Positions 40,373 to 53,391 are shown, counted from the stretch's first letter. The stretch is DNA of 64,000 bases from Ichthyophthirius multifiliis (GCF_000220395.1 NW_004085915.1:1-64000); one strand, 5' to 3'. Notes: generated from the sequence alone by a model not told the origin. A program made the numbers and translations.

Positions 40373-40926
40373 TTTTATATTATTTTTTAAAAATATTAAG
40401 AAAAATAAATAGAAAAATAAAAATATATTTAGGAAAATGTTTATTTTTTTTTTTTAAAAAAAAAGGCATATATATACATATACATTATTTATTTTAACTA
40501 TACATATAAATATTAATTATATAAAAGTAAAAAGAAAAAGAAAATTTTTTTAACTATTAATAATAATTAATAATTAAATTTTATTATTAATATATTATAT
40601 TAATAAATAATTAGAAATTTCATTTATGTTTATTTAATAAAAACTGAATTAATTATTTTATATATATAATAAACTATATTTAATAATTAATAATTTTTTT
40701 TTTAATAATTTATTATGTAAAACTTTTAAATTAAAATAAAAATATTAATAACTTATTTTAAATATTTAGATATATAATATTATTTTACAAAAATTATAAT
40801 AAATATATATTTATTATTAAATAGTTACTTTGTTTTAATATAAATATTTTTTTAACGAAATAATTCTTATTAATTTTATTTTTATTATATATCCCATTTT
40901 AATAATTTTTTATTTATAACAAAAAA
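40373..40926. other. AT-rich intergenic DNA
   Basis: Near-pure A/T spacer between tandem plus-strand genes. Homopolymer T10/A8 near 40445-40465. No feature recognised. Confidence 0.6.
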
Positions 40927-43326
40927 ATGAAATCAAAAAAATAGGTTATCAAATTTTTAAAAAAATTAAGAAATACAAAATATCTTATAAAACCATTAAT
41001 ATCGTAAAATAAAATAGATTAAATCAACCCTAAAATAAAGACAGTTAATTCATAAAATATTGATGAAATATTAGATTATTTTACATTGACAGATTAATAT
41101 AACTTAAATTTAGTAATATAAATCTTAAAAAAATAATAAAGATCAGAAAATGAAAATAAACTAATATATAATTGTATATAATAAACTCAATTTTATAAAT
41201 TTTATCAATAAGAATTTAAAGAAAACCCAAATTTATTTTTAGAACTGATAAAAACATTAACTTATGAATATTTCAGTCCTTTAGAAAAGATTTTCTAATA
41301 TGGGGAAAAAGGAAAAAAAATATATATAATATTATCAGGCAGTGCACACATATTAATTCCTGACCATAACTAATAAATTATAACTAATTATTTAAATGAC
41401 TATGATTGTAACTTTAGCCAAAAAGAATATTAAGAGTATAAATAACTTTTTAAACTATCAGTTGAAGAATATATAATAATGAAATATCCAAACTTTTAAA
41501 TATTAAAACAATACAATATGTTGGATTACTTTGGTGATATTGCTGTTAGGCATAATGATAAAAGAACCTCCACTTTAATTAGTAATGAAGCATGTCATTT
41601 TGCAGTTTTAAGTTATGATAGTTACCATAAATATATAGGGATTAAAGTAATATTTTTTTTAATTTTTTTTCTTCTTTTATATATATATACATTCTATTTT
41701 ATTCATTAATATTTATTATTATATAAAATAATTAATAATTATTTGTATTTATTGCAAGTTTATTTTTATAATTTAAGTTTAAAAAATATAATATATAAAA
41801 TGTATTATTTTTATTTTTTATTAATGAAAATAAAATAAAGGCTAAAATAATCTAAGAAATAGAAAATTTAAAAAAAAATAGTACTCTTTTTAAGTAAAAT
41901 AAATCTTTAATTTTAATAAAATATAAAAATAAAAAAATAAAGATATTTCCGTTCTATTTAAGTTGAAACTTTAATATAAAATTCTAAAGTAGAATTGTAT
42001 AATATAGGAGCGCCTATATATAAAGAAGGAGACAAAGTAAACTATATTTATTACATATTAGAAGGAGATGTAGAACTAATACTAGAAAAGAATAATCAAC
42101 AAATAGAATAAAAAATAATATAATAATTCTCCGAAGATGTAGATAAATACTATAGTGAAATAAAAAATAGTTATCTTTTAAACTAGCCTTTATATATTAA
42201 AGGATAAGTAAAATAAAGAAGAAAATTATTTTTATGTGCACAATAATAAGAAGAGGTATTAAAACCTTTATAACTTTCTAAATTAAGTTCAAAAGATTTA
42301 TAAAATAAAAGTTAAATAATGTAAAAACTAGAATTAATAAAAAGCATTTCGACCCCAAAAATTCATAAAAAGACATAAAAAAATTAAATAAAACTATGTA
42401 TATTGTCTGAAAAATCAAGTTTTGGTGAAGAAGAAGTTTTCAATGAAAATAAATATAGACAACATTCTGTTTTTTGTAAATCATCTCATTGTAAACTAAT
42501 GAAAATCTAAATAGAAACGTATTTATATTATTTAAAAATAAATAACTGTTATAATGAAATAAAACAATATTTTTTAACATAAAAACTAAATTGGAGATAA
42601 CAGAAAATCGATGATCATATAAACTATTATAAAAGCTAAAAATTCGAAAAATAATAATAGGAATAAGAAACATAATAAAAATATAATAATTTAGAATAAT
42701 ATAAACTAAAAACAGTAAGATAGAATTATTTTTAAACTGAAATTTAACAAACATAAAACACTAATTAAATAAATTTACTTCGAAATAAAATCAAAAATAA
42801 TTAAAGCCTGGATGAAAGTCATAAAATATAATCTCTTAATGGTAATAATTGTATAACTTCACGAAAAAAAAGTGAATAAAGTGTCATTGTTAAAAAAATT
42901 TAAATTTAATAATCATAAGAATTAATTAAAAAATATAAAAAAGTTTTGTTAGATATAAAAGATAGATATGTATTAAAATAAAAGCATGTAACTAATTAGT
43001 TCGAAATTAATAATTTGGATTTGACAAAGAATACTCTTTCTTAATTTTTTAATTAAAAATAACTAAAAATCGATAAGATTTTCCCTAATTCAGATAGGGC
43101 AAATTAAATTAATTAATTTATGAATAAATTAGAATAGAATGTAAAAAATTAATAAATTAAAAAAATAAAATAATTAAAAATGAGTAAAAAAATTGAACTT
43201 TTTGGTAGTTAATAATAAGTAAATTAAATTGCAAAATCAAAATAGTAAATTTATTACGATGAGTTTAATTTTATTATTCCTAAAAAGTTCTTAGTATTAA
43301 AAAGTAATTAATTTAAAAGTTCTTGA
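40927..43326 (+). CDS. Protein with two cyclic-nucleotide-binding domains
   Basis: About 735 aa. The first cNMP-binding beta-barrel spans about residues 110-240: ILSGSAHILIP, then after an insert MLDYFGDIAVRHNDKRTSTL, where the FGD(I/E) and R-x-x-T elements mark the phosphate-binding cassette, though the canonical Glu is replaced (GDIA). The second begins near residue 290 (YNIGAPIYKEGDKVNYIYYI) and reaches its cassette at SSFGEEEVF...RQHSVFCKS after a long Gln-rich insert. No kinase or channel domain follows; the tail is Gln/Asn-rich coil. One 194-nt intron (41647-41840). A one-base frame break near 41920-41942, in A-runs, lies between the two domains. Likely a cAMP/cGMP-responsive regulator; such stand-alone CNBD proteins are numerous in ciliates and often ciliary. 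Confidence 0.72.
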
Positions 43327-43614
43327 TAATAGCATATTATAAATTTTATTTACAACAGATGTGTTTTTTAATAAAAAATAAATATAAAGAAATTCAACTA
43401 GTCATCTATAACATTTTTAATTTTATATAAACCTATAAATTAAATTAAAATAATTTTATATGTAAATATATAAACAATTTTTATAAAAGTGGCTGGCTAC
43501 TAATTAAAAATAATGATTAACATATTTCATTCAATATTTTTTAATATATCTAAAAAAATTTTAATTTTAAATAAATATTACCTTTTAAATTTATTTTTTA
43601 AAAAAAAAACTAAT

Positions 43615-43620
43615 AAAAAA
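43615..43620 (-). terminator. Pol III T-run terminator of tRNA
   Basis: Six consecutive T residues on the minus strand begin 4 nt past the discriminator base of the tRNA, the expected RNA polymerase III stop. Confidence 0.7.
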
Positions 43621-43623
43621 GAG

Positions 43624-43696
43624 TAAAAGTGGCAGGTTTCGATCCTACGCTTCCAGTCTAAATATGATTGGTGTGCATCCACTACACTACACTTTT
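43624..43696 (-). tRNA. tRNA gene, anticodon ambiguous
   Basis: Minus-strand 73-nt tRNA fold: perfect 7-bp acceptor stem AAAAGUG/CACUUUU with discriminator A, an A-box-like UAGUGUAGUGG, a 4-bp D stem, and a 5-bp T stem GUAGG/CCUGC with loop AUCGAAA giving a good B box. The anticodon arm is irregular: CCAAUC pairs GACUGG with one A-C mismatch, leaving loop AUAUUUA, which would read anticodon AUU (Asn codon AAU); other registers of the loop give UUA but break the stem. One nucleotide also seems missing next to the D arm. It is either an odd tRNA, a sequence with one indel, or a pseudogene. Confidence 0.7.
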
Positions 43697-44799
43697 ATAA
43701 TGTTATAATTAGAATTAATTTGATATAAATAAATATCAGAATATTATTAGATATCTTTTATACATATAAGAATAATTTATAAACATTCATTATTTATTTC
43801 ATTATGTTTTAAAGATAAAATAAAAACAATTCTTTCTTTTTTATTTTTAAAATGTCTACTAAATTAATAGAAAATTTATTTAGTATTTTATTAATATGTA
43901 TTTTCATTTTTTTTCATTTAAAATAAAATACAAATTTAATATTTAATTAAATTACAAAATTATATAAAAAAATAAGTTGTAATTTTGATTATTTTATTTC
44001 AGTTACAATATCTACTTATACAAATTAATTATAATTATAATTAAGATAAAATTTAAAAATAATAAAGCAAAAAATTAATAAGGACTTTTAATTAATTTTA
44101 TACTTGAAATAATAATATTAATTTCAATTAATTTTTTTTAAAAAAAAAAATTTAAATAATAAATAATACAAACGAAAATTTTATATATAATAATTTTTTA
44201 AATTAAAAATGTCAATTTAATATTTATTTATAAATTAATAAACTTTACCTATTATATTAGTTTCATTTTAAACGTTAAATAATATTATTTTATAAAAAAT
44301 AATTTTCAGTTTCCTCAATAGATATCTCATTTTTATATATAAGTTTAACGAATTAATTTATATGTTGTAACTAAATTAATATGATATAAATAATTTAAAT
44401 ATTTAAAATTGTTTTACTTATTTTTCATAATCAATTTATTATTTCTCTTATTTATAATTTGTTAATTATTATAAAATCACCTATAATAATTATAATAAAT
44501 AATAAAATAATTATAAAAATTTACACTTATATTTTCTATTTCGGCTTCTTAATTTATTAATTATTTACTATTCTTTTTTTATTAAATAAATAATTAATTT
44601 TTTAAGAAAAATTTAAAATATACCTTTATTATCATTAAATAACTAAACTTAATTTATCTCAAATTTTATTTAATAGATATACTTTTAAAATTTATTAATA
44701 TGTAAAAGATAAATAAATTAATTTTAAATAATTATTTAATATATATTTATTTACTCACTTTTTTTTTTATAAATAAAAATGTGTGAAATTACTTTACTT
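43697..44799. other. AT-rich spacer, possibly with 3' exons of the kinase gene
   Basis: Mostly A/T. On the minus strand around 44200-44650 there are GT...AG pairs and short open stretches (for example a GDF-containing frame near 44470-44490) that could be terminal exons of the upstream kinase gene, but the splice pattern cannot be fixed by eye. Confidence 0.35.
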
Positions 44800-47707
44800 T
44801 ATTTCAATTAAAATATTCAATAAATTCTTTATAAATAACATTTTTTAATCAAATGAATAGTATATTAATTCTTTATTATTTTAATCAACATTTTCTTTTA
44901 ATAAATTCTCTAAAATATAATAATCTTCTTCTTATTTTTCTATAATATAAAAATTATCATTTTTAAATGAAAATCCTAAAATTTAAATAAAATATTGATA
45001 TTTATTTTAATTTTCTAAAAAATCCTAAAATTAAAGTATATTAACCTTATTTATATTTACAATACTAATAAATACTTCATTATTTAAAAATTGTCCTTTA
45101 AAATATTCTTATTTTTGTTTTGTTTAAAAAGTAAAAATTAAATATAAACTTTATATAATTAAAATTACATTTTCCAATTTTTTAATTAATTGTCAAATTC
45201 TTAAAACAGTAAAAATATTGATTTTAAGATTTGATAAAATCATCAACTAAAAAAATTTCTCTTTATAATTTTTCTAAAAATATAGCATTTTTATTAATTA
45301 AACTATCTTAAATTACAATTTTTATATTTTCATCGTCTTAAAAATCGCAATTTTCACTCATTTATTTTTTGTTTAATTATAAACTATTCAAATTAAAGTC
45401 ATTAAATTAATCTTCATTTTATTATTATTCTTTTTGATTATTACCAATTTCTAATAAAATACAATTATTCTATTAATCCGCTTATTAGTCATTTAAGCTT
45501 TCTTAATTTTAAATATTTTATTAACTATTTTTTTTTCATTTAAATTTTGATATTTAAATTAACTTTATTCTTTTAAGTTAATATTTTCCTAATTTAATTA
45601 ATTTTCATCTATTTTATTTTTAATTTATTAAAACTCTTTTTTATTATTTTCTTCGATTTCATAATTTTATATATTTTTTTCACTTTATTCATTTTATTAT
45701 TATTTTGAATCATTTTATTCAATTAAAATTTTATTATCTATTTAATTTTAAATTGCATTTTTTTATATTTATTCATTTAGACAATTAGTATTTTAATATT
45801 ATTAAAACTAATCAAAAACTTAATCAATTTAGTTAATTTATTATTTAACTTCTTATATATTTATTAATTAATTTTAATTAAATATTGTAATATTTTAATA
45901 TATATTAATTTAGTTTTCTTATTATTTTAAATCTTACTTTTATTATGACATTTTATTATCTATTTTTTTAATATATTGCATTATTTTTTAATTTTTCTCA
46001 GGCAAAATTACACAATTTTGAAGACCTTTACATTTAATTACAAATTTATTAAATTAATAATATTCATACTATAACTCATTTATAGTTTATTATGCAGGTA
46101 TTTATTATTTTTCAAATTATTAAACTAATAGATCTAATAAACAATAAATTTCTTGAATAACTTAATATGAAATTTATAATTAAATATGCCATAATTCATA
46201 AATATTCAGAAGACTTTTACTAAAATAAGTGATTTATTTAAAATACTTTAATAAATTATCAATACACTATTAATTATTTTAAAACTAGCTTTCTTTCAAA
46301 TTTTAAAAATTTCCTGAAAAAAAGTCTTTATATAATAATCCTATTGATATTTTTTATTAAAGAACTTATAAATAATCTAAAGCAATTTAATAAGTAAAAA
46401 AATTATTTGAACTTTTTTACAAAATCAATTAAATTTCATTTAGTATTTATTGTATTTTTTAACTTTAAAAACAAATAATAGGTGCCTAAAGTAAATATTA
46501 ATGAATTAAAATCAAAACTTTAATTATAATAATTAAATTATTTTAATTTTCGTTAACTAAAATCTAAACTTCATTATAAAATTTCTCTACTTTCTAATTA
46601 TTTTTATTTGCTTTTTAAATCAATTTTTATATATATATATTATTTTAATTTTTTTAATCTTTTAATATTGCACTATAAACTAAAAATAAAATAGAATAAA
46701 AAAAAAACTAAAAAAAAAAAGTTACTCCATCCTTTTGTATCCGTAAGTGTTCTATAAAAGATGGTTTTAATCGACTAAGACATATTTTTATTTTCTCCTA
46801 ATTTTTTTTAATTAAACAATTGAAAATCAATAACCCCATCACACTTATTAAACCCAATAACATTTTCAATATAAAAAATAACTTCTTCTGTCCCCAATCT
46901 ATCGCAAGCTTTTTCCTAAAGCATTTTTTAAATCAGTTAAATTAATTCTATAGAAAACTCATTTTTTTCCGGCCAAAAACAATGGCAATTAATCGCTGCT
47001 AATTTAGAATCAAAAGGCGGTTTTTGGAAACATAAAATATAAGCTAGAACTCCTAAAGCAAAAATATCCAATTTTTAACTAATACTTTAATCTTTATATA
47101 ATTATAAATCAATCAATTCAGGGGCTTGGTATTAGGGAGTTGTATTTTTTTCAATTTCTTCTTGTACTTATTAGATATCTTTTATTAATCCGATTTCGGG
47201 TATTATTTTATCTGTTATAGATCCAAAATCACATAATTTAAAATTATTATCTTCCGCATAGAGCACGTTCTCTATTTTGACATCCCTGTGTATTAGATTA
47301 TGTGAGTGAATGTGTTTTAAGGCATGCGTTATATCATATATTATTCGAATTATCTAATTCTCTTGTAGTTGATGATGTGGTAGTAATGACATAAGATTAA
47401 ATAAAGAACCTTTGGGACAGTTTTCAATTATTAATATACATACTTAGTCATTACAAATAGTTGTTTGGGCTGAACTTAGGTATTTGATTATATTGGGATG
47501 TGTATTTAATTTTTCATAGGCATTTAACTCGTTTTAGTATGATGTAAATGCTGGTGTGTAGTTTCGGTTCATTATCTTTGCAACGTATTTAGGGTTAGAT
47601 GTTTAATATACGTAGGAAAAAGCACCTTAACCAGTTTCATGTTTTAATTGGATAATTTCTTAGTTTGATAATTTTATTTTTTATCCTTTATATTTATTAT
47701 TTTTCAT
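44800..47707 (-). CDS. NAK-family Ser/Thr kinase fused to ANTH-like and coiled-coil regions
   Basis: The N-terminal kinase domain (about 300 aa) is complete: glycine loop ETGQGAFSYVY, catalytic Lys in YVAKIMNR, HRD motif LIHRDVKIENVLY, DFG in FKLCDFGS, activation/P+1 segment NTTPQYQAPELIDL and helix F DIFALGVLAYILC. The CDFGS...TTxxYxAPE pattern is that of the NAK (AAK1/BIKE/GAK) family, which phosphorylates clathrin adaptors. A 115-nt intron (46611-46725) joins it in frame to KVEKFYNEVQ followed by LIIIIKVLILIHQYLLQAP, which resembles the core helices of an ANTH domain. A long Gln/Asn-rich coil follows, with one frame break in the A9 run near 45525. The last part (about 45220-44830, intron near 45100-45170) resembles another kinase N-lobe. 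The 3' end is unresolved. Confidence 0.68.
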
Positions 47708-48311
47708 TTTTTTATTAATGATAATATTAATTTGTTTGAATTTTTTTTTTTTTGAGATAAATATTTATATGGATTTTTTTTGTTTTTATTATTAATATTA
47801 TTTAAAAATAATATTTTTAATAATATATTATTATTTAATAAAATTTACTAATTTATAATAATTTTTTTTAATAAGAATCAAACAAACTTTTGTTTATTAT
47901 AAATTGCAAAGCAATTAAAATTATTAAATATTTATTATTTAATATTTCTTAAAAACAAAAAGATAAAAAAATAAATTTACTTTGTTTAATAAAAAATTAT
48001 CAAAAAAGTTAAAATTAAATTTTCTAATTATAATGATAACTATATAAAAATATAAAATATATATAATTAAAATATATGTTAAATTATTCAAAATAAATGA
48101 ACTTTAAATTGGAAAAGACCAAAAAATAAATAATTTGTTAATATTTAAAAGAAGTACTTATGAATGAATATCTTTTGTTAAAAATATCTAAATGAAATAT
48201 TAAATATAAATATATATATATAAAAGAATTATTAAAATAACACAAAATACAAATAATTAATACAAAATAATTAAAATAATAAAATATAAAAAAAAATTAA
48301 ATAAAAAAAAA
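47708..48311. other. AT-rich divergent intergenic region
   Basis: Spacer of 604 bp between the kinase and P-ATPase start codons. No motif stands out beyond A-rich leader before ATG 48312. Confidence 0.5.
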
Positions 48312-48765
48312 ATGAAAGTAAAGAATTATCAAAAATTAAATGAAACACACAATTAAATCAATCCTAATTTAGAATACCAACCTAAATCAGAATCAATTCG
48401 ATCTTCATTAGCAAGAAATTATGAAGATATTAAATAATCTATAGATTTATAATTTTATCAAGAAGAACGCAAAAGTGTATAAATAAACCGATCAAATTCA
48501 ATATAGAATTTTAACAATAATCAAGATAATAATGTAATATCTTCGGTAAATAGTTCTAAAAAATACAAGGAACCTAACTCTTAATATAAAGCAATATAAC
48601 CACATATAGATGATCCAGAGGAAAAAAAAGCATAAACAAAAGAAGCTTTTGGATTGATGGACGATCATAGAATTCCTTTAGAAGATTTGCGAAAAAGATT
48701 AAATACAGATTTTAAATAAGGTTTATAAGAAGCTATAGCTATATAACTAAATTAAAAAGATGGTA

Positions 48766-48800
<35 letters not shown>

Positions 48801-51800
48801 TATATTTATATAATATATATAATAAATTTTATATATATTTACATTTATATATTTCTTAATATTATTTTTTGTTTATAATAATTAATTTAATATTAATTTT
48901 AGGTGATAATAAATTAACTGAAAAGAAAAAATTACCGGGATGGCTAAGGTTTTTCAAAGAAATATCGAATGGATTTGCAATATTGCTTTGGGTTTGTACT
49001 GTTTTATGTTTTATTACATATGGAATCGATACTTCATAAACATCTAATTTATATGTTGCTATAGTTTTAATGTTTATTATTTTATTAACTGGTTATCTTA
49101 CATATATGTAAACTGCTAAAAGTGAAGCATTAATGGAAGGCTTTAAAAATTTCTTACCTTAAGTATGCTATGTATTCCGTGATGGTATGCTTAAATAAAT
49201 TCCTGTAGAAAAATTAGTTATAGGAGATCTTGTTTAAATCAAAGCCGGAATGAAGATACCAGCAGATATCAGAATTATCGAAAGTATGGAAATGAAAGTC
49301 GATAATTCTCCTTTTACAGGAGAAACTGAACCCTTATTAAGAACCATAGACTGCTCTCATCCCTTAAACCCTTTAGAAACTTCCAACTTGGCATTTTTTG
49401 GGACTTTATGTACATCAGGAATAGGAAAAGGAGTAGTCATTAGAATCGGAGATAATACTACTTTAGGCTAAATTGCAGATTTAGCTTCTAGCGGATAGAA
49501 AGTAAAAACTCCTTTAAGAAAAGAACTAGATAGGTATTTTTATTTATTTTTATTTTTATATGAAAAAATATTAAAAATTTAAGATTTGTAATAATGATTA
49601 GTATAATCGGAGTTAGTCTAGGTTTTTTATTTTTCATATTAGACTTACTTGTAATAAAGGCAGGAGTAGCAAATTCTATATCTAATGGTATAGGGATATT
49701 AGTTGCAAACGTTCCAGAGGGTCTTTTAGGTTGTATAACAATATCTTTAGCAATAACAGCTAAAAAGTTAGCTGATAAAATGGTTTTAGTAAAAAATCTG
49801 GAAGCTGTAGAAACACTAGGTTCCACATCCTGCATATGTTCAGATAAAACAGGTACATTAACCTAGAATGTGATGACTGTAAAACATATGTGGTATAACG
49901 GATAAATCATAAATGCAGTCAATAAGTCTCAATTGCCTATTACATAGGACTTAGAATATGATATAAATGATAGAGGCTTCCAGGCTTTACATTTAAATGC
50001 AATTTTATCTTCAGAAGCTTAGTTTAATATTGAAGAAAATATAAATAGAGAAGATATAGACTTTTCTAAATGTCCAGTTTTCGGGGATGCTACAGAAACT
50101 GGTCTTTTGCGATTTTATTAATCTATAGAAGACGTGGAAAAAACACGTATGAAGTTCAAGTTTGCGAAAACTAAAGAAGGTGCTCCTGCGAGAATGCCTT
50201 TTAATGCAAACGATAAATTCGCATTGACAATAGTAGAATAAAGTACTAATGATTCTGATTATTGTATATATATTAAAGGTGCTCCAGAAAGAATATGGAA
50301 ATTTTGCAAATATATACTACTTGAGCAACGAAAAGTCGAAATTTAATAAGAATGGGACAGAAAATTTAACGATGTCAATTTAAGGTTTGGAAAGGGAGGA
50401 GAAAGAGTACTTGGATTTGCTAAATTGCATTTATTAAGAGAAGAGTTTTAATTAAATTAAAGTTATTTTAATGTTTCTTCGAAGATTAATTATAATTTCA
50501 AGTTAGAAAATTTCACTTTTGTAGGGCTTATATCATTAATAGATCCCCCTAAAACAAGAGTACCTCATGCAGTATTGGAATGTAGAAGTGCAGGAATTAA
50601 AGTTATTATGGTTACAGGAGATCAACCTCCTACTGCAGCAGCTATAGCTCGAGAATGTAATATAATTCCAAGAAATGTGGAAACCAATGAAGATATAATG
50701 GAAAAAAATCCAGGGATCAGTTGGGATGAAGCAATTTAAAAAGCCAAAGCTATAGTAGTCCATGGAGATAGAATAATGGACTCTTTAGAACGAGAAAAAG
50801 AAGAAAATAATTAAGAATTATACTATATAGGATAATGGGTAAAAAAAGATTACTGTGTATTTGCGAGAACAACGCCTGCTTAAAAACTCTAAATAGTAAA
50901 AGCCTGTTAAAGTCAAGGATATATATGTGCTGTTACAGGTGATGGTGTAAATGATTCTCCTGCCATAAAATAAGCAGATATAGGTAATTATATATATAAA
51001 TAAATATATAATTAAATAAATATATATATATATATATATATAGTAATATTATAATTATTAAATTTTTTACTTTTTAATGTAATTGTTTATATATTTATTT
51101 ATAAATTTAAATAAATCATATTATTATTAATATTTGTTTACTTTTATACATTTAATCTTGTTTTTTAAATAAATAAGGTATTTCTATGAATTTAAGTGGT
51201 GCTGATGTAACAAAAGATGCTGCTGATATGATTCTTTTAGATGATGATTTTGCTTCTATAATAAATGGAGTTGAAGAAGGTAGAAAAATATTCGATAATT
51301 TAAAGAAGACAATTGTATATTTATTAACTTCAAATATTCCTTAATTAATTCCTTTTCTAATTAATGTTATTTTTGGATATCCTTTACCACTTTCTAGTAT
51401 GTTTGTTTTATGTATTTGTGTAGGAACTGATATATTACCCGCGATTTCTTTAGCTTATGAGGAAGCTGAAATCGATATAATGACTAGAAAACCAAGAAAA
51501 AAAGATGACCATTTGGTATCTGCAAAACTCATTATTCATGCCTATCTTTTAATGGGACTTATTTCTACATGTGGAGGTTTTGCGGCTTATTTTACTACAA
51601 TGTTATATATTTATTATTATTTTATATATATATAAACATAAATTTTTTTATTTACATATTCATTAAGTATTTTTTTTTATATTTATATCTTTTTTATACA
51701 AAAAAAGGAATTATTATGGATTAAGTCCTTAGATTTTGTATTAATTATAATATGACAAATTCCCTATTTTATATTCTATTACTAACGATATAAAAATTGG

Positions 51801-52319
51801 AGATGTTGCCCTTAGGATTTAAAATTCGACTATTTCGACTTCTCAAATCCGAATTCTGATTAGAATATATAAAATGCCTATTATAAATGTGTAGATGGTA
51901 AATTCCAAAAATTTAAAGATTACGAATTTCCTTAATGTGGTTCTAGTGATAAATCTCCTATTACTAATAATCAAGTATGTTATTCTACATAGGCCTTATT
52001 TTATGCTTAAACAGCTTTTTTTGCAGCTGTTGTACTGGTTTAATGGAGTAATGTTTTTGCTTGCAAAAGTAAAAAAATGTCCTTTACTACATCTCCTTTC
52101 AATAGTGTTATGCTTATAGGAATTCTTGTTGAAACTGTATTATGCGTATTCCTTTTTTATACACCTGGTGTTTAGAAAATTTTCGGAGGAAGACCCATTG
52201 ATTTTTGGTAGTTTGGAATTCCTGGGTTACCGTTTTCGATGTTTTTGTTACTTTGGGAAGAAATAAGAAAAGCACTTATTAGAAGATTTAAATGGTTCGA
52301 TAGATTTTTATGTTGGTGA
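48312..52319 (+). CDS. Na,K/H,K-type (IIC) P-type ATPase alpha subunit
   Basis: About 1,172 aa cation pump of the Na+/K+-H+/K+ ATPase subfamily. Motifs in order: A-domain [12 protein letters not shown] (TGET in place of TGES, about residue 288), M4 VPEGLLGCI, phosphorylation site [11 protein letters not shown] (Asp near 448), nucleotide-domain [19 protein letters not shown], hinge [18 protein letters not shown] (about 812), and M5-M6 [15 protein letters not shown]...LAYEEAE, all type IIC hallmarks; the C-terminus ends [11 protein letters not shown] long Ser/Gln-rich N-terminal extension of about 150 residues precedes M1. Introns 48763-48902, 49534-49583, 50984-51177 and 51602-51707. One missing base near 51810-51820, in the M7-M8 loop between GDVALRI and [13 protein letters not shown], breaks the frame; adding one base makes the whole ORF a multiple of three. 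Probably plasma-membrane Na+ or K+ transport. Confidence 0.92.
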
Positions 52320-52685
52320 TTTTTTTTACTTAAAAAAAAAGTTTAGAGTTTTAATTATTTTGATTTAATTTTCTTTATTTATATACTTTTGTTTGTATAA
52401 GTTAAACATTATTATATTTTTTATTTATATTTAATCTTTATATTTATGTTTACATTTGTATTATTTTTTTTTTAATAATTAAATATTATTCTTATGTAAT
52501 ATTTTTTTTATATTATTTATTTAAAGATTTAAGAAACATTTTAAAAATTTTATAAATAATATATAATATAATTATAATTATATATTTATTTTATAAAGAT
52601 AAAATATTTAAATTTTTATTATATATAAATATATATATATTTATATAAATTTTTTAAAATTAAATAAAATATTAAAAAAAAAGTT
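52320..52685. other. AT-rich intergenic DNA
   Basis: Near-pure A/T spacer between tandem genes; nothing recognised. Confidence 0.6.
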
Positions 52686-53335
52686 ATGAAAACAAATATT
52701 AATGAAATTGAAGAATGCGTAAATTAAATATACAATTAAAATTTATAAAAAGCTCGCATCAAAACTGAATAAAATGAAAATTAATAAATAAATAATAAAA
52801 TATAATCAGAATAAAATTAATATGAAAAAGCATAATAATAAAATAATAATTAATAACTCCCTAACATAAATAATGAGAATATACAAATTCAACAATAAAC
52901 AGATTAATAGTAAGATTTTCATAATAATATAATAAATAATTCACAATAAAATATCTAAAATAGTTAAGATATATTTGAATAATTTTATAATATAAGAAAT
53001 AATTAATTTGATCCTATCTTTTTATTTAATTAAGTAGATAGTAATAGTATTTTTTAAAATTAAACGTAAATAATTTAACATTAAATATAATAAAATTTAT
53101 TTAGATAAATCTAGAGAACATAAAATTAAGGATATTAATAAATAAATGCACGAAATATGATTAAGATATTTATTAAAATAGCGATTTTTTTTTTTTTCTT
53201 TAATAGTTGTACACAAATAAATATTATTTATTATTTTTTATAGTTATATGTCAAATCATTTTAATATAATGTATTTCTTATTTTCATAGAAGAAATTTAT
53301 AAAATTAAATATAATTTCAATAATAAGAAAATTAA

Positions 53336-53391
<56 letters not shown>

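Noticed and set aside
42440-42754. 104-aa minus-strand standard-code ORF
   Set aside because: Antisense to the coding strand of the double cNMP-binding protein; no conserved feature.
49488-49835. 115-aa minus-strand standard-code ORF
   Set aside because: Antisense shadow of the P-type ATPase M4 and phosphorylation-site region.
51895-52119. 74-aa plus-strand ORF in the last ATPase exon
   Set aside because: Out-of-frame reading; the correct frame gives the M8-M9 sequence of the pump ([15 protein letters not shown]).
53337-53390. CRISPR-like or tandem satellite array
   Set aside because: It is a simple TAA triplet repeat read as polyQ; there are no spacers and no CRISPR array anywhere in this eukaryotic window.
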